This document shows, piece after piece, positions 56,494 to 64,000 of a stretch of DNA of 64,000 nucleotides (the first letter of the stretch is position 1; the number at the start of each line of letters is the position of its first letter). The DNA is from Symbiodinium natans. Its lineage: Eukaryota > Sar > Dinophyceae > Suessiales > Symbiodiniaceae. The DNA lies in NCBI GenBank assembly GCA_905221605.1, contig CAJNDS010002256.1, positions 136,571 through 200,570 of the forward strand, in the 5' to 3' direction. Both the position numbers and the translations under genes were made by a program. Below the pieces are notes generated by a model, which was not told where the DNA came from, did no database searches, and saw only the letters and a list, made by a program, of their open reading frames with translations.

Positions 56494-57501
56494 ATGGCTC
56501 GCTTCCGCAACTATTCGCGCTCTCGGTCGCCAGTGGTTCGCCGTCATACTAGGGCTCAGGAGTTTGACAGTCCCCACGGGCATGGTCGCAAGGAGCATTC
56601 CCTTGACCTTCCCCACAGCTTCCAGTCGGACAGCAAGTTCCTCGACCGCAACTCCCTCTTCGGCCGCCAATTCTACCGCAACGTTTGCTCTACACCATGG
56701 TCGCAGCAAACTGGTTTGGCAAATCGGCCCGTGGACTCCGTGAGGGTTCACGAGTTGTGCTATTTGGGGTGGGAGAACCACAACCTCCGGGCATTGTCCG
56801 CAGGGGCTTTCGTGAGTGTCGTGTTCGCAAGGTCAGTCCGCGAAGCCCAAGTTGCAGATTCGCTTCTTCGTTTGTGTCGTACCGAGCACTTTGACGTCGA
56901 AGGTGCAGCCTTCAACCGGTGGTTTCAAAAGTATGGGGAGAAGCCAACCGACAAGGACACCAAAAACAAAGCCGTTCAGGAGTTGGCCAGTGAAGCTTTG
57001 GGCGCACTTCGTCAGTATCAAGTCTCCGCCGCATCAGCGTCAGAGTCCCGTGAACTCGAGGAACTTCGTAAGAAGGTGAAGGAGCTTGAAGATGAGAAGG
57101 CCACGAACAAGAGGAGGTCTCGTTCCAAGTCCCCCGTGCTCCCAGCGCGCAAGCGGCTACAAAAAGGAGCCCCTCCTCCCTCGTTGCCTGTTGACGGCGT
57201 GAGCTCGTCGCCTTTGCTGACAATCGACTCAAGTGTGAAGCCACTTCGCGACTCCTACCCCTCCACTGTTACCCCGCAGGGTGTCAGCTCGTGGATTCGA
57301 AAGTTGCCCAAGAAGTTGGAGGCTCCCGTCCAGAAGGCCATCAAAGAAGCTGAACAAGTGTTCAAGGAGCTGTCTGAGTCGCAAGTTGCAAGCCTCCCGG
57401 ATGTTGCGGCGGGTTGGGGACTGAGTGTGAAACAAGCGGGAACAGCAAAGGAAAAGGAGCTGGTCCGCATTATTGCGGCAGCATACGCCCTTTCCCGCTG
57501 A
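56494..57501 (+). CDS. ORF2 of Penelope-like element, RS-rich with coiled coil
   Basis: ATG at 56494 begins MARFRNYSRSRSPVVRRHTR, an Arg/Ser-rich nucleic-acid-binding or nuclear-type leader; the upstream part of the frame to 56407 has no ATG. A central region (VHELCYLGWENHNLRALSAG, VREAQVADSLLRLCRTEHFD) is followed by a coiled coil ESRELEELRKKVKELEDEKA at about residues 190-215, a basic KRRSRSKSPVLPARKRLQKG, and a helical C-terminal part (LEAPVQKAIKEAEQVFKEL). Stop TGA at 57499-57501. It could be an RNA-binding, self-associating partner of the RT, similar in role to ORF1p of other non-LTR elements; this is inference. The stop is followed in the same frame by the RT ORF. Confidence 0.65.
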   Translation: MARFRNYSRSRSPVVRRHTRAQEFDSPHGHGRKEHSLDLPHSFQSDSKFLDRNSLFGRQFYRNVCSTPWSQQTGLANRPVDSVRVHELCYLGWENHNLRALSAGAFVSVVFARSVREAQVADSLLRLCRTEHFDVEGAAFNRWFQKYGEKPTDKDTKNKAVQELASEALGALRQYQVSAASASESRELEELRKKVKELEDEKATNKRRSRSKSPVLPARKRLQKGAPPPSLPVDGVSSSPLLTIDSSVKPLRDSYPSTVTPQGVSSWIRKLPKKLEAPVQKAIKEAEQVFKELSESQVASLPDVAAGWGLSVKQAGTAKEKELVRIIAAAYALSR

Positions 57502-57549
57502 CCTCCCAGTTCATACAAACAGTTTTCCATTTTAACCGATCTTTGCAAG

Positions 57550-60292
57550 GTGCTGCAGTGCGCTTTGCTTTTTCCTAAGCAAGCAGTCAAACGAGCTGCC
57601 TTGTACGTGGCTGGATGTGTGTGGCTCACTCTCTTGTTTGGTGCCGAAAGACTTTCATTCAAAGCGGCTGAGTGGAAGAAAAGGTTGCAACGCCATAATG
57701 TCTCACCGCAGACGTATACCTGGAATCATTTCAATCACAGCGCTGTTGTATACGTTCGTGTGCCTGGAGTGTCAAGTTGTTGCTCGCGGCGCCGTTTTTC
57801 CTTTGGTTCGGCTATGTTTTACGTAGGTTCCACGCGGGTCGGGCTCTTCAACAGAGAGTATGCTCGGATCCGTAAGCACAACCAGTTGTTTCGTTCCTCG
57901 TTTGTCCAAGCTGAGCCTGCTGTAAAATGGTGGTTTTCTTGTGAGAACTTCTTCGATTTTGTGCCGATTGTATTGGCTGCTGGAAGCTCTTATGCGCATG
58001 TGTGGACGTTGGAGCACTTGTTTGTGCAAAACTGGCGTCCTCCTCTAAACTACCCTTTCTCCAATCGCTTGGTCTTCAAAGGGGACCGTGTAACTTACCA
58101 GCAGGTTGCTCAAAAACATGCCGGCGCAGCTCATCGGTGTGGCAAGAGGTTATTTTTAAAATTGAGACGCCGATCAAAAACGATGCAAAAAATGGTTACC
58201 GAATTCGGCCCCAAGGAAGGCGCAAATCGCAATCTGTCCCGCTCAACCGCATGGTCAATGTTGTTCCTGCTCTCACAGTTGGATGGACAAGGCTGGCAGA
58301 TGCAGAAGCTGCTTGCAGCGGAAAATACGAGTCATCTTCATCTGTATGCGCTTGACAGACTGGCAAGTTGCTTGGAGGAACCGTACCGAGGTGTTGCAAA
58401 AAAGCGTCTAAAGTCGGTTCTTGAACGCCGTGGACTGGCTGTGCCGAGGGCTGCCAAACCATTGACATTGCCGTTGCTCGCCAACAAGTTCTTCAAGAAA
58501 AATGTTGAAAAGTGGTTGGTGGGAGTACGCAAGAAGTATGCAGATCAAGCCTTGCCATTTCATCTTCCAACGAAGCAGGTGGTGGAAAAACGGCATTGTT
58601 CTGTTGGAGAAAAGCTGTTCAATTTCAGACTGTGGTTAAAAAAGTTCGCGCAGTTCCCCTGCACGGATTTTTGTCAATGTCAACTTGTGTTGCAAAAGCA
58701 TCCACAGTTGCAGTGCGTTGAGGGGCATGTCGCGTCGCCGGCGTCGCTGTTGTCAGTGTCAAGACACTTGAAGCGACTTCTTGCGTCGTCGGCGGGTTGT
58801 TGTTTTTTCCCCCGTGTCAAGCGGTATAGGGAAATGTCTGTGCAGGAAGTTCGCGCGTGGGCAGGGCATCACCATCTTCCCATTGAGCAAGTTGTTGATG
58901 AGTGGCTTTGGTTTGTGGAAGGTGAGTTTCCCGAGCATGTCAAGGCAGTGTCCGGCAGGTTCTCTATCGCTGAAGTCCTACGGGCTGCGCAGGAGATGCG
59001 CAACCTTGTGGTGCATTCACGCGACCACGCGTACAACCAGATCATGTTATTCTGTCCAGAGCTGTACAAATCAGGTATCTTGAACACGTTTGAAGACGCA
59101 GATGTGTATGGTGAGCTCGCCGGACACCCTCATGCTATTGCCTCCTCAGCCTTCCAGGCCATACCCGATTCGTTGAAGAAACGGTATGCGTGGGGCATAA
59201 AGGAGACCTTTCTGTTGCCAAAGGCTTACTGCTTTCTGAAGCAAAAAAAGTCTTTCAAAAAAGCTCGGTCGATCATCAATTTCCGCGGGTCGTGTTTGAG
59301 CAAGTTGTGCAAGGTCATCGCCTGCGTGTTGAATGAAGTTTGCCAAGTTGCCTTTCCCGAAAACTTTGGTAGGCTGAAGTTGCATGAGGTGTGGGCTTCG
59401 CTACACGCTTTCTTGGACCGGACGTCCCACTCTGATGCGCAAGAATATGTCACGGTCAACGATGACCTGACTGGCTTTTTTAATTCCATTCCGATCTCGC
59501 GCTTAAATCGTGCTTGTGAGATTGCCTTGAACCGGTTCTTTGAGAACAAGCAAGCTGGAGGTAAGTGTCGCAGTGACTTTTGGTTCACGGTTGATGAAAC
59601 ATCGCCATCTTCTTATGGCCGAGTCCTACGTGGAAAGCCGATGAAAAACCGACCATCCACGTGCCGAAAAGTTTTCCAGGGTGACGTCCTCAAAATTGTT
59701 CAGTTGTCCTTTTCCTTTGCGTCGTTTACTGTTTTGGGCCGGACGTTCTCGCAAAAACGAGGCAGTCCAATTGGCAACCAGTTGTCACCAAGTTTGTAAC
59801 TTGGCTGTCTGCTTGGAAGAGGATTGTTGGGTGCGGGGATTGAGGCAGTGTTGGGCATCTGACCAGCTTGCATGTTGGTTCCTCCGATACGTCGACAACA
59901 GGTATTTGCTTTTTCCGCGGTGCTTCTTGCGGAGACCAGCTTTCTCAGCGCTGGTCGACCCCACCTTTTATGGTCCACCTGTTGTGTTGGAGGCTTGTGA
60001 GATTGAAGAACTGTTGGGTTGCCGTGTGTCTGTGTACGACCGTCGTGTAGATTTCCATGTTCCCAACGAAGCTTGGAAGTATCGGGTCCCGCAAAGCGCT
60101 GGATCTGCAAATGCAAATCTGGCTAGTTTTCGGGCGCGTGTTTTGATCATTGCAACACAGGTGTATCCAAAAAAGGATGTGCCCGGTCAAATTCGTGCCC
60201 TTTCCCAGAAATATTTGAGTCTAGGTTTTCTGCGCAATGAGTTGTGCCAAGCGCTTCCAGCAAAAGCCAAACGATTCCGCAACGTTCTCTAA
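57550..60292 (+). CDS. GIY-YIG endonuclease-reverse transcriptase, one frameshift
   Basis: The frame is open from the codon after ORF2's TGA (57502) to TAA at 59797-59799, then continues one frame on to 60290-60292. The first ATG, 57814, lies inside the nuclease domain, so a start by readthrough or another non-standard means is needed. The domains are GIY-YIG (VVYV near 57745, MFYVGSTR at 57814-57837, NREYARIRKH, and Glu in TLEHLFVQNWRPPLN near 58012), a Cys/His linker FCQCQ...LQCVEGH at about 58670-58732, RT fingers (KKSFKKARSIINFRG), motif A NDDLTGFFNSIP with Asp at 59464, motif B QKRGSPIGNQLSP, then after the frameshift near 59791 motif C FLRYVDNRYLLF (59879-59914), where the second Asp is Asn. 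There is no C-terminal nuclease, which confirms the permuted layout. It would nick DNA and prime reverse transcription on target. Confidence 0.82.
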
Positions 60293-60450
60293 ACAGTTTG
60301 CAGCAGGCTTCATTCTCGACTGTCTTGTTAGAGGTGCTCTCACTCAATCGGCATGGATGCTCCAGATGGCTGTTCAAAAAAGGCTCGGCTCCGCAGCTGC
60401 AGGGAGGATGTCCGTGAGATTTGCCACACCGGTCCATGGAACGGGCCGGG
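60293..60450 (+). other. 3' untranslated region of the Penelope-like element
   Basis: About 160 bases between the RT stop and the right pseudo-LTR with no coding frame and no poly-A. It is unique relative to the left side of pseudo-LTR 1. Confidence 0.5.
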
Positions 60451-60749
60451 TGTGTGTGTGCACAAAACCCTGTTGGACCAAGGGTCGGAGCAAATCACAT
60501 CAGTCGTTTTGAATTCATTTAAGATGTACGCAGGGGGCCGCTCCACCCACTGTTAGGGGGCGGCCAACGAAGAGCCTAACAGTGTGGTGCTGAAAACGTA
60601 CCTGCAAATTCGAGCGTGCTTGGGCTTGGCAGAGCAGCTGGCAGCTCATAAACTGGGAGTGTGCTTGGGCTTAGCATAGCAGCTGGCAGCTCCACCATGG
60701 ACGATATTTCTGCCTTCCCCTACATGTGTAGGGAGATCCCGAAGTGTGT
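60451..60749 (+). repeat. right pseudo-LTR of Penelope-like element
   Basis: 299 bases matching 54264-54564 with a 2-base deletion in the hairpin arm, which here pairs perfectly (CACTGTTAGG with CCTAACAGTG). It runs directly into GTGTGTGGAGAG. Confidence 0.92.
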
Positions 60750-60806
60750 GTGTGTGGAGAGTCCGGAAAATGTTGGGAAGAACTTGGGGAGCGCTCGTCC
60801 TTCCAG

Positions 60807-61013
60807 ACATCCAGCAGAGGTATCCGCTATCAGAGATTCGCTTTCCCGTGCCCCTGGAGCCCACAAACGCGGCCGCCGGACTCGTCCTGGAGGCTCCCGT
60901 CATTGTCTGCTTTGCTGCGGCCTCAGCACTCAGCACTTGGTTGCAGTCTCTGGAGGGGTTTGGAGTGCTTTGGCCTTTGAGCCCAGAAAAAGTCGTAGAG
61001 TGATTCGGTCAAG
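60807..61013 (+). CDS. possible exon, unknown
   Basis: After a CGTCCTTCCAG junction at 60806 the + frame reads IQQRYPLSEIRFPVPLEPTN, AAAGLVLEAPVIVCFAAASA and LSTWLQSLEG. This has the hydrophobic beta-strand composition of neighbouring exons. The frame ends at TGA (about 61001-61003); the donor is uncertain. It is the first host exon candidate right of the Penelope-like element. Confidence 0.42.
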
Positions 61014-61694
61014 ACTCGATTCCGGGCCTTCTTTGGCTTCATGCAGCTGGTTGAGTGTGTCGGGGTATGTCAGGCGAGAGATGACTCACGGCACAAGGGC
61101 TCAATCGAATCGCACTGAAGGATTCTGGATTTCCGAACTGCCGCCTCAGGTGCTGCAAAATCCACTCATCAATTCATCCGTCCTGCGGCTGACGGCGCCT
61201 TCAGCGCCTCGGCCGGGCTAGGGGCCATGGGTTCAGCCTGAGTTCCAGCAAGGTGCAATCTGTTTCAGATGCGTCGCCTTTGTTTTGCTGGGGGTGTTGC
61301 TACAAGATGCATGCGGCAGCTCCATCAACTTTAGGAGGACAGTGGGGACGCAGGTACCAGTAGGAAACTGTAACCGTGGCTTGAGGAGTACAGACTTGGC
61401 AACGTCTCGCGGCTTGCTGGAAGCTCCCCCGTGGCAGTGGCAGCTGCATGACTCAATCGAAGCTGACCGACTAGTCGCAGATCCGCCTTGACAGTGTTTT
61501 GCAATGAACTCCGGTGCTCCAACACATTCATGGGTGGCATGCGCGCTCGGAACCCCACGCCCCCGCAAGAACAGATGTCCTGCCTTATATATATATATAT
61601 ATGTATAATATATATATATATATATATATAAATAGTGTATAGTATACAAAACACTATTTATAGTAGAAAATATATAAATATCATATATACTCAG
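61014..61694. other. non-coding with AT-rich block
   Basis: Likely intron; contains the TATA block at 61586-61690 directly before the next acceptor. Confidence 0.45.
61586..61690. repeat. AT-rich (TATA)n block
   Basis: Two (TA)n runs followed by an inverted AT-rich part (ATAGTGTATAGTATAC, ACACTATTTATAG), about 105 bases, abutting an exon acceptor. Confidence 0.9.
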
Positions 61695-61816
61695 GCCACT
61701 GCAGCTGGCAATGTGGCGAACGTCACCATCCTGGAGCCTGGCCTGCTTGCTGGGCCGACGTACTGTCCCTCCACCTTTGCTTTGCAATCTTTGCGAGTTC
61801 GTCTGTTTCCGGGCAG
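61695..61816 (+). CDS. probable 122-bp exon of the surface-type protein
   Basis: ATACTCAG acceptor at 61694 and GGGCAG|GTCGTC donor at 61817 bound a frame reading ATAAGNVANVTILEPGLLAG and PTYCPSTFALQSLRVRLFPG. The ending 'FALQSLRVRLFPG' parallels 'LERYVVLRVQLPA' at 33.7 kb. It carries an NVT glycosylation-type site. Among the better-bounded exon calls here. Confidence 0.52.
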
Positions 61817-62187
61817 GTCGTCAGACTCCTTGGCGTGAAGGGCTGACATATGTTGGAACATCAAATGCCAGGTCTTGCTATTTACGTGCGGAATCCACCG
61901 GCAATACCGATAAGCTTGCGAGCCTGGAAACTTTGTGGCACACTGAGACAGAGCTTGCATGATCTACGTGTAGCATGCGTCATGTGCATATGCGGCGAAT
62001 GTGTCGTAGTTGCGTGGGAGGGGTGTCGAGAAGCATGACCAGATGTGTGTCTATGCGTGTGTGTGTGTGTGCGCGCGACAGATCTCGGTAGCTGGCTGGT
62101 GCATGCGTAGCTTGTCCAAGGATGATGCAGTCCATTGGCACTGATGGCACTCTGGTGGATGAAGGTTTCGTGGAGGAGTTGGGGCAG

Positions 62188-62330
62188 CCTTTTTGAGTTT
62201 GGGTTGAGAACCCCTCTGACAGCCCAGCTTGTGCCACCATCTGGTGTGAAGGAGTACCAGCTGTACCCAGCAGCTGCTCTGGCAATTGCGACTGAGACTG
62301 CACCAGACATTGGAAGGAGTTGGGACAACA
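62188..62330 (+). CDS. possible exon, repeated-domain start
   Basis: A TTGGGGCAG acceptor precedes LFEFGLRTPLTAQLVPPSGV and KEYQLYPAAALAIAT. The FEFG start recalls the exons at 35604 and 51974. The 3' boundary is not fixed. Confidence 0.4.
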
Positions 62331-62474
62331 CAGTCGGGCGGTCTTGTCATCATCTAGACTATCTGATCTCTCTCTCTCTCTCTCTATACATAGAAGCCTA
62401 AGTTAACAAGCAACGATGAAAGTTTGTCTTGGTTGTATCATGAGTCCCTTTGGGCAAGGTAAATCTTGACCAGC

Positions 62475-62590
62475 AGCCCTACAGCGACCGTGTGGTGACG
62501 GCGCGCATTGCCGCCACCATGCCAGCACCGGTGCGCTTCGGAGATTCGCTGGTGGTGCAGGTGTCCAGCCCGACAGCGTATTGCAGAAGC
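62475..62590 (+). CDS. probable exon of the surface-type protein
   Basis: After a TTGACCAG (or CAGCAG) acceptor the frame reads QPYSDRVVTARIAATMPAPV and RFGDSLVVQVSSPTAYC; it is clearly protein-like with alternating hydrophobics. It closes with TGA at about 62601. It lies 50 bases before the next coding patch. Confidence 0.5.
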
Positions 62591-62642
62591 AGCATAGGGT
62601 GTTGATAGCCTTGGCTTACTGACCGCTCTTATACACGGAAAA

Positions 62643-62791
62643 AGGCTGGTGCAAATCGAGGCAGCCACCCGTGGCAGCTTTCGTGCTTTGAGCCTTTCCC
62701 AAGGCGCCCGATGGCTTCCTACTGCCTGGCTGCCCGGTGGAGTGGCTACGCTTCGTGTCTTCAGCGCCAGAGCCTTCACCGAGGCACTCTT
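62643..62791 (+). CDS. probable exon of the surface-type protein
   Basis: The frame reads RLVQIEAATRGSFRALSLSQ, GARWLPTAWLPGGVATLRVF and SARAFTEAL, ending at a CTCTT|GTGATC donor-like site. A minus-strand frame over the same bases is only a shadow. Only ~50 bases separate it from the previous patch, so an intron of that size or a shared exon with an indel is possible. Confidence 0.48.
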
Positions 62792-62795
62792 GTGA

Positions 62796-63445
62796 TCTCT
62801 TGTAGATATGATTTTTCAGACATGTCTAAAACATGTCTAAAAGTTGTTTGTTAAAAAATAGTACCCAGTTGCAACAACAGTCAGATAGAAGGCCTAGCAG
62901 AGCGTGGGCTGTCGAGGCTGTCTAGGCTGTCAGGTGAGTGCAACACTTGTGCCCAAGCCTTTGTTTCAAGAGCCGCTCCCTGACAGTTGTTCGTGCAACT
63001 TCGGTCCTTGATGCCAAGCTGCAATTTAGGGGGTTTTCAGAGCACCAATGGAATGAAGGTCAAGAAACGCACAAAGCCACAAAGTGGTCTGCTGATCTGC
63101 TGGGCACCTCCCGCTTCCTTATCCTGCTCAGCAGAACCCGAGCCACACTTAGGTTTACGTTCATGAGATGATTACCGCTATTTCTGCCTAAATCTGGCAC
63201 TGAACCAGGCACCCAGCTTGTCAAAAACTATCTGTCTTGGCAAAGAACTTGCTCCAAGAGCGCGGCATCAGTGACAGATCCTAGATCCACAAGCGGCGTC
63301 TACTCCCTCAATTCTCACCTCGTGACTCACTTCCATCACTCGTTTCGCTTGGCCACAGTCACACATCAGATCGGCTGCTTTCGAGCTCTATGTTTCTATC
63401 TGCAGATTTTGTTGTCTGTGTAGCAAGGGCCCTGGGGGCTCACTG
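62796..63445. other. mostly non-coding, one weak coding-like patch
   Basis: A patch at about 62968-63040 reads RSLTVVRATSVLDAKLQF on the + strand and may be another small exon, but its borders are unclear. Nothing else is visible. Confidence 0.35.
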
Positions 63446-63890
<445 letters not shown>

Positions 63891-64000
63891 TCTCTCTTTG
63901 TGCTTGTTTGTGAATTTCTCCCCCTGTGCTTGTCTGCATCCCTTCTTTAGTAGTCCTAGAGTCGGTAACCCATCAGCCAAAACCGTAACAGTTTGGCGCG
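63891..64000. other. unique sequence at right end
   Basis: Short CT-rich then unique DNA to the window edge; no coding pattern seen. Confidence 0.4.

Larger units (their letters stand above)
54264..60749 (+). mobile_element. Penelope-like retroelement with N-terminal GIY-YIG (Naiad/Chlamys-like)
   Basis: A 6.5-kb element bounded by two direct ~300-base repeats (pseudo-LTRs) that differ by a single 2-base indel, so the insertion is young. Between them lie three + strand open frames: two of unknown function, and one with a GIY-YIG nuclease at its N-terminus followed by a Cys/His linker and an RT with telomerase/Penelope-type motifs. The nuclease-before-RT order is the permuted arrangement described for the Naiad/Chlamys clade, opposite to canonical Penelope. 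Both ends run into TG dinucleotide repeats, compatible with insertion into a (TG)n microsatellite. It lies between host exon candidates at 53.1 and 60.8 kb in sense orientation. Confidence 0.85.

Overview
The window looks like nuclear DNA of a dinoflagellate. This rests on very low coding density, coding patches that are short and nearly all on the + strand with AG|G acceptors and a mix of GT and apparent GC donors, a block of TTTAGGG-type telomere-like repeats inside the sequence, many nested microsatellites, and two retroelement families typical of protist genomes. No bacterial operon, rRNA, tRNA, spliced-leader gene or CRISPR array was seen. The species cannot be named from this sequence alone.

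Layout. From 1 to about 25 kb there is mostly non-coding sequence with a few exon-like patches (about 5.2, 10.4, 14.8, 16.6 and 18.4 kb). The 14.8 kb patch resembles a carbohydrate-binding/FAMeT-type beta domain. At 25.7-30.0 kb lies a probable multi-exon gene whose last exon (28393-30021) is a clear glycosyltransferase-like coding block with an Asp-Asp-Asp metal-binding motif. From 33.4 kb to the right end a series of + strand exon-like patches read like pieces of one large, beta-rich, probably extracellular or surface protein with repeated domains.

Two retroelements sit in this right half in sense orientation, plausibly as intron insertions. (1) 42010-49633 is a complete tyrosine-recombinase (DIRS order, Ngaro/PAT-type) element. 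It has split direct repeats in the order A1-internal-B1-A2-B2, a Gag with a zinc knuckle, a divergent cytosine-methyltransferase-like domain, RT with an intact YIDD, RNase H, and a tyrosine recombinase. Its repeats are identical, yet the coding frames carry about eight frameshifts. (2) 54264-60749 is a Penelope-like element with N-terminal (permuted) GIY-YIG endonuclease and C-terminal RT. It is bounded by ~300-bp near-identical pseudo-LTRs that begin and end in TG repeats, and it carries two extra upstream ORFs of unknown function. The second of these is joined in frame to the GIY-YIG/RT ORF across a single TGA.

The most interesting material is in the Penelope-like element (three-ORF layout, TGA junction, YVDN instead of YxDD, hairpin in the pseudo-LTR, TG-repeat flanks) and in the methyltransferase-like domain of the DIRS-type element. 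Exon calls outside the elements are reading-frame judgements made by eye and have modest confidence.
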